Part shown: one piece after another, positions 16,014 through 25,145 of the stretch
How positions within the stretch are numbered: position 1 is the first letter of the stretch
Layout: every line of letters begins with the position of its first letter
From: Gaiellasilicea sp037720595
GTDB lineage: Bacteria; Actinomycetota; Thermoleophilia; Gaiellales; Gaiellaceae
DNA: 64,000 nucleotides
Reading direction: 5' to 3'
Assembly: GCA_037720595.1 (NCBI GenBank)
Contig: JBBJLW010000004.1
Span: forward strand, 62,001-126,000
Position numbers and translations under genes: made by a program
Notes under the pieces: model-generated
What the model was told of the DNA's origin: nothing
Database searches by the model: none
The model's input: the letters and a program-made list of their open reading frames with translations, nothing else

Positions 16014-16892
16014 CTACGCGAGCAGCTCGATCGCCCCGAGCAACTCGACCTCGTGTTCGAGCTCGACGCCGTACTGCTCGCGGGCGCGGCGGCGAGCCTC
16101 CCCCATCAGCGCGAGCGCGTCCGCCGTTGTCGCGCCGCCGGCGTTCTCGATGAAGTTCGCGTGCATCGGCGAGATCAGAGCGCCGCCGATCCGGTGGCCC
16201 TTCAGCCCGCAGGCCTCGAGCATCCTCCCCGCGCCGAACTCGTGCTCGGGGTTCTTGAAGACGCTTCCGAACGTGCGCTTGTTCGTCGGCTGGGTCGCTT
16301 TGCGGCGTGCGATCAGCACGGCGACCTCCGCCTTGATCTCCGTCGGCGGTCGCGAGGTCAGCGCGTACTCGACCTCGGCCACCACCTGTCCGTGACGCAG
16401 GCTCGAGTGCCGATACGAGAGGCCGAGCTCGGCGGGCGTCAGCCAACCGCTCCCCGCCGCGGTTACGACGAGGGCGCGAACCAGCATCGCCGACCAGTCG
16501 CTCCCGTAGGCGCCCGCGTTCATCCAGACCCCGCCGCCGGCCGTCCCCGGAATCGCGCAGGCGAACTCGAGCCCGCCGAGACCCGCACCGCGCGCGTGGT
16601 GGAGGCAGACGGCGTTCGTCGCGCCGCCGCCCGCGTGGAGCGTCTCGTCCTTCGACGCGACCGCCGCCAGCTCGCCGCCGAGCCGGAGCACGAGCGCGTC
16701 GACTCCTTCGTCCGCGGCGAGGACGTTCGAGCCGAGCCCTATGGTCGCCACCGCGAGCGCGCGTTCGTGAGCCCAGACAAGCGCGCGTTCCAGACCGGCG
16801 ATCGACTCGGGCCGCGCGAAAGCTCGTGCGGCACCTCCCGTGCCGATCGTCGTCAGCCGGGCGAGCGGGACCCCGGCGTCGATCGCGATCAC
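16014..16892 (-). CDS. murB: UDP-N-acetylenolpyruvoylglucosamine reductase
   Basis: A 292-residue FAD enzyme that reduces enolpyruvyl-UDP-GlcNAc to UDP-MurNAc. TTIGTGGAA is the N-terminal FAD-binding motif; LGLSYRHSSLR and GSVFKNPE carry the active-site Tyr/Arg and Ser, and GHRIGGALISPMHANFIEN the C-terminal end (type I or IIb style). The start GTG at 16892 overlaps the murC stop (GTGA). Confidence 0.93.
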   Translation of the reverse strand: MIAIDAGVPLARLTTIGTGGAARAFARPESIAGLERALVWAHERALAVATIGLGSNVLAADEGVDALVLRLGGELAAVASKDETLHAGGGATNAVCLHHARGAGLGGLEFACAIPGTAGGGVWMNAGAYGSDWSAMLVRALVVTAAGSGWLTPAELGLSYRHSSLRHGQVVAEVEYALTSRPPTEIKAEVAVLIARRKATQPTNKRTFGSVFKNPEHEFGAGRMLEACGLKGHRIGGALISPMHANFIENAGGATTADALALMGEARRRAREQYGVELEHEVELLGAIELLA

Positions 16893-18091
16893 CGCGACTC
16901 CAGGATCAGCCGCGCGGCCCGGTCGACATCGCCCGCGCCGAGCGTCAGGACGAGATCGCCCCCTCGCGCCCAATAGCCCACGATCGCCGCTCCATCCTCG
17001 AGCGTCGGCGCCCACCCCGCGAGCAGCCCTGGCCGCAGCGCGTCGAGCACCAGCTTCCCGCCAACGCCGTCGATCGGTTCCTCGCGAGCCCGGTAGATCT
17101 CGGTCACGCAGACAGCGTCGGCCGCCGACAGCGCCTCGCCGAACTCATGCGCAAGGTGGCGCGTGCGCGAGTAGAGGTGCGGCTGGAAGAGGACGAGCAC
17201 CCGGCCCTGCGTTCGCTCGCGCGCCGCTGCGATCGTCGCCGCGATCTCGGAGGGATGGTGCGCGTAGTCGTCGACCACGGTCACCCCACCCCGCTCCCCC
17301 ACGAGCTCGAAGCGTCGGCCAGCGCCGCGAAAGCGCGCAAGCACCGGCTCGACGACCGCGCGTTCCACTCCCGCCAGCTCGAGCGCCGCCAGTGCGGCAG
17401 CCGCGTTGCGCCGGTTGTGCTCGCCTGGGATCGCAAGCTCGAACGAGACCGGCTCGAGCTTCCACGCCTGCACGACCTGTGGCACCTGGGCGAGCCAGCG
17501 CTCGAAGAGCTCCTCGACCTCGGCAGCCGAGGCAAATGTGGTGTGATGGTCGAGCTCCACGTTCGTGACGACGGCGATCTCCGGTCGCAGGCCCTCGATG
17601 GTCCGGTCGGACTCGTCGCCCTCCACGACGAGCCAGCCGGCACCAGCGGCCGCGTTCCCACCGAGCTGGGGGATCTCGCCGCCGATCAGGTACGCGGGAT
17701 CGAGCCCGAGCTCAGCGAGCACGAACGCGATCATCCCCGCCGTCGTCGTCTTCCCGTGCGCACCGGAGACGACGATCGAGCGCTGAAGCGAGACGAGCTC
17801 GGCCAGGAAGTCGGCGCGCGGCCGTCCCTGGATCCGGTCGACGTACGCCGTCGAGACGACCGTCTCCCAGCCGTCGCGGACGACCGGATCGGGGCCTAAC
17901 TCCAGCTCGACGCCGTCGAGATCGCGAAGGTAAGGCGTCTCGACCCGATCCCAGCCGCCGACCTCGGCGCCCCAGGCCCGCGCGAGAAAGGCGTATGACG
18001 AGAGGCCCGCGCCGCCGATTCCCACGAACCAGATCCGGCGGCCGTCGAGCGGCAGGTACGGGCGGGCCGGTGCACCCTCAAGACCGTGCAA
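16889..18091 (-). CDS. murC: UDP-N-acetylmuramate--L-alanine ligase
   Basis: A 400-residue Mur ligase that adds L-Ala to UDP-MurNAc. IWFVGIGGAGLSSYA is the N-terminal Rossmann motif, SGAHGKTTTAGMIAF the ATP-binding loop, and EHNRRNAAAAL and DDYAHHPSEI are present. At 400 residues it is shorter than the usual 450-490, mainly through shorter loops; all three domains are recognisable. It overlaps murG by 14 bp. Confidence 0.93.
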   Translation of the reverse strand: MHGLEGAPARPYLPLDGRRIWFVGIGGAGLSSYAFLARAWGAEVGGWDRVETPYLRDLDGVELELGPDPVVRDGWETVVSTAYVDRIQGRPRADFLAELVSLQRSIVVSGAHGKTTTAGMIAFVLAELGLDPAYLIGGEIPQLGGNAAAGAGWLVVEGDESDRTIEGLRPEIAVVTNVELDHHTTFASAAEVEELFERWLAQVPQVVQAWKLEPVSFELAIPGEHNRRNAAAALAALELAGVERAVVEPVLARFRGAGRRFELVGERGGVTVVDDYAHHPSEIAATIAAARERTQGRVLVLFQPHLYSRTRHLAHEFGEALSAADAVCVTEIYRAREEPIDGVGGKLVLDALRPGLLAGWAPTLEDGAAIVGYWARGGDLVLTLGAGDVDRAARLILESR

Positions 18092-19151
18092 GGGCGATCA
18101 GCTCCTCCGCGATCTCGGCAGCCGCATCCGGCCGCGCCATCGCGAGCATCGCCGCCCTCATCGCCACGAGCCGCCCGGGATCGGCGAGCAGCTCGCCCAC
18201 GAGAGCCGGCACGCGATCGAGCTCGGGCTCCGGGGCGACGATCGCGCCGCCGCCGCGCTCGAAGTGGCGCGCGTTCAGCGTCTGGTGATCGCCCGTGGCG
18301 TGCGGATACGGAACGAGGATCGATGGCGTCCCGGCGGCCGCGAGCTCCCAGACGGTCCCTCCCGCACGCGAGATCGCGAGATCGGCGGCTGCGAGTGCGG
18401 CGCCGAACTCGGGCGTCGTGGGCAAGAGCACGTAGTCGTCACGCTCGACGAGCGGCCGCAGCCGCTCGAAGTCGCGCTCGCCCGAGAGGTGCAGCACGGC
18501 CGGGCCGCCTTTCCCGTACGTCTCGACGGCGAAGTCGTTGAGGCTGCGGGCCCCGGCGAGCGCGCCGAAGAACGCGAGCACCGGACGGTCGTGCGGCAAC
18601 CCGAAGAGCTCACGGGCATCGGCCTGCGTGGCACCGCGGTGCGCGACCGGAACCGGCCGCCCCGTGACACGGTATTTCGGGGGCGTCCGGCCGGGGATCT
18701 CATACGCGAGGAAGACGCGCCGCGCGAACGGGGCCGCGAGCCGATTCGCGAGCCCGAGGTGCGCATCCGCCTCGGTGAGGGCAGCCGGAATCCGCCTGCG
18801 CCAGGCGGCGAGCACCATCGGCCCGGCCACGAAGCCGCCACCTCCGAGGACGACGTGCGGCTGCCGGCGGCGAAGCATCTTCGAGCACGCGCGCGGCGCA
18901 TTCCCCGCCAGCAGCAGCGACCGGAGCAGCGCAGCCGACGGGCGTCGCGGAAAGCCGGAGATGCGAAAAGGATCGAACACGTAGCCGTGCTTCGGAACGA
19001 GCTCAGCCTCGACGCGATCCGGCGACCCGGCGAACGTCACCTCCACCCCGCGCTCGCGCAGGGCTTCCGCCACGGCGAGCGACGGGAGCACGTGACCGGC
19101 TGTTCCGCCGGCCGCGATCAGGCAGCGCAATCTTCTGGGGGGATCGCTCAT
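18078..19151 (-). CDS. murG: Lipid II synthase MurG
   Basis: A 357-residue GT28 glycosyltransferase that transfers GlcNAc to lipid I on the inner face of the membrane. It starts LRCLIAAGGTAGHVLPSLAVAEAL with the GGTGGH-type loop (here GGTAGH). FGALAGARSLN and ISRAGGTVWELAAAGTPSILVPYP form the C-terminal UDP-sugar site. The start ATG lies 149 bp inside the ftsW reading frame. Confidence 0.94.
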   Translation of the reverse strand: MSDPPRRLRCLIAAGGTAGHVLPSLAVAEALRERGVEVTFAGSPDRVEAELVPKHGYVFDPFRISGFPRRPSAALLRSLLLAGNAPRACSKMLRRRQPHVVLGGGGFVAGPMVLAAWRRRIPAALTEADAHLGLANRLAAPFARRVFLAYEIPGRTPPKYRVTGRPVPVAHRGATQADARELFGLPHDRPVLAFFGALAGARSLNDFAVETYGKGGPAVLHLSGERDFERLRPLVERDDYVLLPTTPEFGAALAAADLAISRAGGTVWELAAAGTPSILVPYPHATGDHQTLNARHFERGGGAIVAPEPELDRVPALVGELLADPGRLVAMRAAMLAMARPDAAAEIAEELIALARS

Positions 19152-20247
19152 CAGCCGCGATGTTAAGGACGATCCCGACCGCGCCGAGGAGGATCACGAG
19201 GCTCGAGCCGCCGTAGGAGACGAACGGCAGCGGAATTCCGGTCAGCGGAGCGATTCCCATCACCGCCGCCAGGTTGACCGCCGCCTGCCCGCAAACGAGC
19301 GACGTGACCCCCGCGGCGACGAGCTTGCCGAACGGATTGCGGCAGCCGAGCGCGACCGTGAAGCCGGCGAACGCAAACGCTCCGAAGGCCGCGATCACGG
19401 CAGCCGTACCGACGAGCCCGAGCTCCTCGCCGACGATCGCGAAGATCATGTCCGTGTGCGCCTCGGGCAGGTAGTTGATCTTCTGGATCCCGTGTCCCAG
19501 CCCCTCGCCGGTCAGCCCGCCCGACCCCATTCCGATGATCGCCTGCACGTTCTGGAACCCGGTGCCCTGCGCGTCCTGCCACGGGTCGAGGAAGCTGAAG
19601 ACGCGCGCGCGGCGGTACGGCTCGGCCCAGATCGCCGCGACCCCCACGGACACCGCGATGCCGCCGGCAGCAGCCAGGGTGCGCGTGGGCACGCCTGCGA
19701 CGACGAGCATCCCGGCCAGCATCAGCACGAGCGAGATCGTCGTGCCAAGGTCGGGCTGGAGCAGGATGAGGCCGCAAAAGGCGCACGTGAGGAGGCCGAT
19801 TGGGCGCCAGAGCTCGCCGAGGGTGCGTGGAGCCCCCTTCCGCGCGAGGTACATCGCCGCGAAGAGGAGAAGCGCCACCTTCGCGAGCTCGGACGGCTGG
19901 AAGGACGCGGGCCCGAGCGGGAGCCAGCGGCGGGCGCCGTTGATCTCGGGAGCGAGCTCGACGCCGACGAGCGGTGGAATCACGAGCAGCGCGCACAGCC
20001 CGAGCGCGGCGAGCACGAGCGGCGGCGCGAGCAGACGCAGCTTCCGGTTGTCGAACCTCGACATCGCGAGCATGAGCGCGATCCCCCCAGCCGCATAGAT
20101 GAGCTGCCGCTTCAGATAGGTCATCGGGTCGCCGTCCCCGATCGCCGCGGCCGCCGACGTGGCGCTGTAGACCATCACGAGCCCGAACGCGACGAGACTC
20201 AGCGTCACGAGCACGAGGACGCGCTGGGCGAACTGACCCTTGTTCAC
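19003..20247 (-). CDS. ftsW: Lipid II polymerase FtsW (SEDS family)
   Basis: A 414-residue SEDS glycosyltransferase with about ten membrane helices. LLQPDLGTTISL and the C-terminal PFVSYGGSSLV are family signatures. It polymerises lipid II at the septum with the class B PBP. The GTG start at 20247 is chosen because it is 10 bp after the murD stop and gives the first membrane helix directly. The frame continues 149 bp into murG and adds a basic tail of about 49 residues after NIAADE, unusually long for an overlap in this cluster. Confidence 0.92.
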   Translation of the reverse strand: MNKGQFAQRVLVLVTLSLVAFGLVMVYSATSAAAAIGDGDPMTYLKRQLIYAAGGIALMLAMSRFDNRKLRLLAPPLVLAALGLCALLVIPPLVGVELAPEINGARRWLPLGPASFQPSELAKVALLLFAAMYLARKGAPRTLGELWRPIGLLTCAFCGLILLQPDLGTTISLVLMLAGMLVVAGVPTRTLAAAGGIAVSVGVAAIWAEPYRRARVFSFLDPWQDAQGTGFQNVQAIIGMGSGGLTGEGLGHGIQKINYLPEAHTDMIFAIVGEELGLVGTAAVIAAFGAFAFAGFTVALGCRNPFGKLVAAGVTSLVCGQAAVNLAAVMGIAPLTGIPLPFVSYGGSSLVILLGAVGIVLNIAADERSPQKIALPDRGRRNSRSRAPVARRGGSPARARGGGDVRRVAGSRRG

Positions 20248-20257
20248 GGGAATCGCC

Positions 20258-21460
20258 TCATTGGGAGAGGTTCTGGACGAGCTTCCTGAACTCCTCTCCG
20301 CGGTGCTCGAAATCCCTGAACTGGTCGTAGCTGGCGCAGGCCGGCGAGAGCAGGACGATCTCGCCCGGCTTGGCCGTTGCTGTCGCCTCGGCGACCGCGC
20401 GCTCCAGCGTCGTCGAGACAATGAAGGGAACGTCGACGTAGCCGAGATCCGTTGCGAGCAGCTCGGCAGCCTCGCCGATCAGGTAGGCGGCGACGACGTT
20501 CGCGCGGGCGACATCGGCCGCGAAGGCATCGAAACGCTCACCCTTGATCGAGCCGCCGAGGATGACGTGGAGTGGCGCGTCGTAGGCCACGAGCGCACGA
20601 CGCGCCGCAGCCGTGTTCGTCGCCTTCGAATCGTTCACGTACCGGACGCCGGCGCGCTCGGCGACGTACTCGAGCCGATGCGGGACTCCCGGGAAAGTGC
20701 GAAGCGCCTCCGCGATCGCGTCGTCGTCGAGACCGGCCGCGCGCCCGGAGGCGGTCGCGGCGGCAGCGTTCTCGCGGTTGTGCGCGCCGGGGATTAGCGG
20801 CTCCGCGGGGAGATCGTCCTCTGCCGAGAATTCGACCCTCCGGCCGGCGCCTGGAATCGGGCCGAAACCGCGCGGGACGATCGCGACGTCCTCAGGTGTC
20901 TGGTTCTCGAAGATCCGCAGCTTCGCCGCGCGATAGGCCTCGACGCTGCCATGCCGGTCGAGGTGATCCGGCTCCAGGTTGAGGAGAACGGCGATCCACG
21001 GCCGGAACGTGTCGATGTCCTCGAGCTGGAAGCTCGAGAGCTCGCAGACGATCGGCAGGTCGGGGTCGATCGCGTCAACGAGTTCGGAGAGCGCGGTGCC
21101 GACGTTACCCGCCGTCGGAGCGGAGAGCATCGCCGCTCGAAACATCGCCGCCACGAGCTCGGTCGTCGTCGTCTTCCCGTTCGTTCCCGTCACCCCGACG
21201 ATGCGGTTCTCGAGCAGACGCGAGGCGAGCTCGATCTCCGACCAGACCGGGATTCCGCGCGCGCGAGCCGCGAGCACGAGCGACGCCTCACCGGGCACTC
21301 CGGGGCTCTTGACGAGCACGTCGACGCCGTGGAGGAGACCGAGCTGCTCGTCGTTTCCGAGTGTGCGATCGGCAGCGACCACCTCCGTCCCTCGCGCCTC
21401 GAGCGCCGCCTGAGCCGCCCGGCCGGACCGGGCGAGCCCGAGCACGAGGGCTTTCCTCAA
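20258..21460 (-). CDS. murD: UDP-N-acetylmuramoyl-L-alanine--D-glutamate ligase
   Basis: A 400-residue Mur ligase that adds D-Glu. GVTGTNGKTTTTELVAAMF is the P-loop, NLEPDHLDRHGS carries the metal-site residues and GGSIKGERF the C-terminal domain. A TTG start at 21460 overlapping the mraY stop fits the start of the Rossmann strand (KALVLGLARSG). The much longer open frame in this register is a shadow of mraY and murF. Confidence 0.92.
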   Translation of the reverse strand: MRKALVLGLARSGRAAQAALEARGTEVVAADRTLGNDEQLGLLHGVDVLVKSPGVPGEASLVLAARARGIPVWSEIELASRLLENRIVGVTGTNGKTTTTELVAAMFRAAMLSAPTAGNVGTALSELVDAIDPDLPIVCELSSFQLEDIDTFRPWIAVLLNLEPDHLDRHGSVEAYRAAKLRIFENQTPEDVAIVPRGFGPIPGAGRRVEFSAEDDLPAEPLIPGAHNRENAAAATASGRAAGLDDDAIAEALRTFPGVPHRLEYVAERAGVRYVNDSKATNTAAARRALVAYDAPLHVILGGSIKGERFDAFAADVARANVVAAYLIGEAAELLATDLGYVDVPFIVSTTLERAVAEATATAKPGEIVLLSPACASYDQFRDFEHRGEEFRKLVQNLSQ

Positions 21461-22473
21461 AGCCTGAACCGGAGGTAGTAGCGGTAGTAGAGGACGAAGC
21501 CCGATGTGCACAGAATCGCGGCCACGATCCAGAAGCGCACCATGATCTTCGTCTCCGACCACGCCTTCAACTCGAAGTGATGCTGGAGCGGCGCCATCAG
21601 GAAGACGCGCTTGCCGGTGTACTTGAACGAGAGCACCTGGATGATCACCGAGAGCGCAACGACGACGTAGATCCCGCCGATCAGGAGGAGCAGCGCCTCG
21701 GTGCCGGTCACGATCGCGAAGCCGGCGAGCGCGCCGCCGAGCGCCATCGAGCCGGTGTCGCCCATGAACAGCTCGGCGGGGAAGCTGTTGTACCAGAGGA
21801 AGCCGATCGCGCCCCCGATCAGCGCCGCGGCGAGGATGGAGAGGTCGAGCAGGTAGTCGGAGCGCTCGCCGGACGCCGGTGCCGAGCGGATGTAGGCGAT
21901 CACGCTGATCGAGAGGAAGGTGAGGAGCGCGATGATCGCCGTCCCCGCCGCGAGCCCGTCGACCCCGTCCGTCAGATTGACGCCGTTCGCAGCGCCCGCG
22001 ATCACGAAGAAGAGGAACGGATAGAAGACGTACGAGAGCGGCAGGTCGACGTCGACGATGGGCAGGTAGATCGACGTGCCGACCCGACCCTCCTCGTGGA
22101 CGGCGATTCCGACGACGACAGTGATCGCGAGCAGGAGCAGGAGCTTCCAGCGGCCGTTCAGGCCGAGCGAGCGACGGTGGCGGAGCTTGATGAAGTCGTC
22201 GAGGAAGCCGATCGCGCCGCAGCCGACGGTCACAAAGAGCACGGTCAGCGCAGGCAGCGTGTAACGCGAGAGCGCGAGGAACGGCAGGAGCGCGCAGAGG
22301 AGGATCAGGAGCCCGCCCATCACCGGCGTCCCCTGCTTGACGACGTGTCCGGCCGGGCCTTCTTCGCGGATCGGCTGGCCGAGCTCGTTCCGACGCAGGA
22401 ACTCGATGAACTTCGGGCCGATCACGATCGAGATGACCATCGCGATCAGGCCGGCGATCAGGACACGAACCAT
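21457..22473 (-). CDS. mraY: Phospho-N-acetylmuramoyl-pentapeptide transferase
   Basis: A 338-residue membrane enzyme with ten helices that makes lipid I from UDP-MurNAc-pentapeptide and undecaprenyl phosphate. TPVMGG, the DDFIKLRHRRSLGL loop, NGVNLTDGVDGLAAG and the HHFELKAW histidine motif are present. The ATG start abuts the murF stop with no gap. Confidence 0.95.
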   Translation of the reverse strand: MVRVLIAGLIAMVISIVIGPKFIEFLRRNELGQPIREEGPAGHVVKQGTPVMGGLLILLCALLPFLALSRYTLPALTVLFVTVGCGAIGFLDDFIKLRHRRSLGLNGRWKLLLLLAITVVVGIAVHEEGRVGTSIYLPIVDVDLPLSYVFYPFLFFVIAGAANGVNLTDGVDGLAAGTAIIALLTFLSISVIAYIRSAPASGERSDYLLDLSILAAALIGGAIGFLWYNSFPAELFMGDTGSMALGGALAGFAIVTGTEALLLLIGGIYVVVALSVIIQVLSFKYTGKRVFLMAPLQHHFELKAWSETKIMVRFWIVAAILCTSGFVLYYRYYLRFRL

Positions 22474-23703
22474 CTAGAGCCCGTTCGCCAGGGCGGGAGC
22501 CACCCCTTCGAGCGCGAGCGCCCGTGAGGCCTTGACGAGGACAGCGTCGCCGGGAAGAAGCCTCTCGCGCACCGCCGCGACCGCAGCCGACCCGTCGGGC
22601 ACCCAGGTCGCGGCGCCGTAGGCTCGGGCGAGGTCGCCGACCGCGATCACCTCGATCCCAAGCTCGTCCGCGAGCGCGCCGATCTCGCGGTGATAGCGCT
22701 CGGCGTGCTCGCCGAGCTCCGCCATCCCGCCCAGAACGGCGAGCTTCCGCCCCGTCCCCCGTTCCGCCAGATGCTCGAGCGCGGCGCGCATCGAGGATGG
22801 GTTCGCGTTGTACGCGTCGTTGATCGCAACCCCGCCGCCAGCGAGCGCAAGCTCCTCTCCGCGCCAGCGGGACAGCTCGACGCGGTCTGCCGCCTCCTGG
22901 ACTCGGTCGAGCGGGAGGCCGAGCGCGTCGTAGGCGGTCAGCGCGGTGAGTGCGTTCTGAGCCTGGTGGCGCGAGGTGAGCGGGAAGCGGATGCGGTCGC
23001 GGCCGAACGCAACGTGGGCCCCATCGTCGCGGAGCTCGACATCGACCTTCCCCACTCGCCGCACCTCGATCTCGTCGCGCTGGAGATACGGCTCGAGCTC
23101 GGGTGCGCGCGGCACCACGGCGATTCCCCCCGCGGGGAGGGCGGCCACGAGCTCGGCCTTGGAGCGGGCGACGCCGTCGATCGAGCCGACGAGCTCGAGG
23201 TGCACCGGGCCGATCGCCGTGATCACTGCAAGATCCGGCCGCGCGATGGCGCACAACTCCGCGATCTGGCCGAGCCCGCGCATCCCGAGCTCGACGATGC
23301 AGAGCTCGGTATCCGGCTTCAGCCGGCCGAGCGTCAGCGGCACGCCGAGCTCCGCGTTCTCGCTCGCCCGCGTCGCCACGGTGCGCGTCACCGGAGCACA
23401 GAGCGCGCCGAGGATGTCCTTCGTCGAGGTCTTCCCGGTCGAGCCCGTGATCCCGACAACGCGAGCTTGGCTGCGGGCTCGCAGCGCCCGGCCGATCGCG
23501 GCCAAGGCCGCGTGCTCGTCGTCGGGAACGAGCGTCGCAGCACCTTGCGCGCGCGCCTGGGCGACGAACGCGCGCCCGCCGCGGACTGCGACGAAGAGAT
23601 CGCCAGGCCCGGCGTCGCGCGAGTTGATCGTCAATCCGGTCGCCTCGCCCTCGCCGTCGAGCACTCCGAGTCCGCGCAGCTCCTCCAGAGGCAGCGGGAT
23701 CAC
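22474..23703 (-). CDS. murF: UDP-MurNAc-tripeptide--D-alanyl-D-alanine ligase
   Basis: A 409-residue Mur ligase that adds D-Ala-D-Ala. GITGSTGKTSTKDILGALC is the P-loop, NAYNANPSSMRAAL is the typical MurF motif and GGMAELGEHAERYH lies in the C-terminal domain. The GTG start overlaps the murE stop by 4 bp. Confidence 0.94.
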   Translation of the reverse strand: MIPLPLEELRGLGVLDGEGEATGLTINSRDAGPGDLFVAVRGGRAFVAQARAQGAATLVPDDEHAALAAIGRALRARSQARVVGITGSTGKTSTKDILGALCAPVTRTVATRASENAELGVPLTLGRLKPDTELCIVELGMRGLGQIAELCAIARPDLAVITAIGPVHLELVGSIDGVARSKAELVAALPAGGIAVVPRAPELEPYLQRDEIEVRRVGKVDVELRDDGAHVAFGRDRIRFPLTSRHQAQNALTALTAYDALGLPLDRVQEAADRVELSRWRGEELALAGGGVAINDAYNANPSSMRAALEHLAERGTGRKLAVLGGMAELGEHAERYHREIGALADELGIEVIAVGDLARAYGAATWVPDGSAAVAAVRERLLPGDAVLVKASRALALEGVAPALANGL

Positions 23704-25133
23704 CCTCGCAGAGCCTCCCTCGCAACCTCGCGGTCGTCGAACGGCAGTTTCTCGCCGGCGACCTCCTGCCCCTGCTCGTGCCCCTTGCCGGCAATCACGA
23801 CGACGTCGCCCAGCTCGGCCAACGAGATCGCGCGGCCGATCGCAGCCCGCCGGTCCGGGTCGATCTCGACCTCGATACCGCTGCCCTGGAGGATGTCCTG
23901 GATGATCGCGAGCGGATCCTCGCCGCGCGGGTTGTCAGAGGTGACGATCACGACGTCCGCAAGATCCTTGGCGATCTTGCCCATCAGCGGACGCTTGCCA
24001 CGATCGCGGTCGCCGCCCGCCCCGAAGACGACGAGAACCCGTCCGTCGGCCAGATCGCGGGCCGCGCGGAGAACGTTGTCGAGCGCGTCCGGCTTGTGGG
24101 AGTAGTCGACGATCACCGCGAACGGCTGACCTTCGTCGACGGCCTCGAAGCGGCCGGGGACACCGGGGAGCGCGTCGATTCCCGCAGCGATCTCTTCCTC
24201 GGGGACGTCGAGGAGGATCCCGGCGGCGACGGCGGCGAGGACGTTCTCGACGTTGAAACGGCCGCGCAGCTGCGAGCGGATCTCAATCCCTCCGGCGGTG
24301 AAGCTTGCCCCCGACGCGCCGAGGAGGAGTTTGTCGGGCCTGATCTCCGCGTCGTCCGCGAAACCGAACGTGACGAGCGGAGCGCGGCGTTGATCCGAGA
24401 GCTCGTCGGCCAGCCGCCGACCCCATCCGTTCCCGAGGTTCACGGCAGCCGGCGGCGGGGCGGCGCCCGTGAAGAGCCGACGCTTCGCGGCGAAGTAGTC
24501 GTCCATGTCCGCGTGGAAGTCGAGGTGGTCCTGACTCAGGTTCGTGAAAACGAGGACGTCGAAACGGACGCGGTCGAGCCGGTGCAGAACCGAGGCGTGC
24601 GAGGACGCCTCGAGCGCGACGCTTCGATTCCCCGCGTCGAGCATCTCCCGAAAGGTGCGCTGGAGGTCGATCGCCTCGGGCGTCGTCCGCACCGCCGGCC
24701 GCACCTCGCCGCCGATCCGACTCTCGACGGTGCCGAGAAGACCCGGCGCGCGACCGGCCGCCTCGAGGATCGACCAGAGCAGGAACGCGGTCGTCGTCTT
24801 CCCGCTCGTCCCCGTCACGCCCGCAACCTCGAGCTCGCGTGTCGGCTCGCCGAAGAAGAGGTCAGCAGCCGTCGCCATCGCAGCCCGCGCGTCGGTCACG
24901 ACGAGCTGGGGGACGGCTGGCTCGACCGCGCGCTCGACGACGAGGGCGACCGCGCCGTTCTCGATCGCCGCCGCCGCAAAGTCGTGGCCGTCACGTGTCG
25001 AGCCGGGAACGCAGAAGAAGGCGGCCCCTTCGGTCACCGCGCGCGCATCGTAGGCCAGGCCCCGCACCTCGACGGCAGCCGCTCCGAGAACCGCCTCCGG
25101 CGCGAGCGCGGCGATCAGGCGCTCCAGCTCCAT
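23700..25133 (-). CDS. murE: UDP-MurNAc-L-Ala-D-Glu:meso-diaminopimelate ligase
   Basis: A 477-residue Mur ligase. GVTGTSGKTTTAFLLW is the P-loop and YFAAKRRLF contains the lysine that is carbamylated. The substrate motif is DNPR (TSDNPRGEDP), which in this family marks meso-diaminopimelate rather than L-lysine, so the wall is predicted to be mDAP type. It lies 12 bp after the PBP gene. Confidence 0.94.
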   Translation of the reverse strand: MELERLIAALAPEAVLGAAAVEVRGLAYDARAVTEGAAFFCVPGSTRDGHDFAAAAIENGAVALVVERAVEPAVPQLVVTDARAAMATAADLFFGEPTRELEVAGVTGTSGKTTTAFLLWSILEAAGRAPGLLGTVESRIGGEVRPAVRTTPEAIDLQRTFREMLDAGNRSVALEASSHASVLHRLDRVRFDVLVFTNLSQDHLDFHADMDDYFAAKRRLFTGAAPPPAAVNLGNGWGRRLADELSDQRRAPLVTFGFADDAEIRPDKLLLGASGASFTAGGIEIRSQLRGRFNVENVLAAVAAGILLDVPEEEIAAGIDALPGVPGRFEAVDEGQPFAVIVDYSHKPDALDNVLRAARDLADGRVLVVFGAGGDRDRGKRPLMGKIAKDLADVVIVTSDNPRGEDPLAIIQDILQGSGIEVEIDPDRRAAIGRAISLAELGDVVVIAGKGHEQGQEVAGEKLPFDDREVAREALRG

Positions 25134-25145
25134 CAGGGCCGAAAG

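Noticed and set aside
20258..23794. 1178-codon frame covering murD, mraY and murF
   Set aside because: Only the last 400 codons are murD; the rest is Arg/Ala-rich shadow of the neighbouring genes.
24247..24262. GTTGAAACGG sequence in murE similar to the transposon end
   Set aside because: Inside a conserved coding region, no partner repeat or target duplication.
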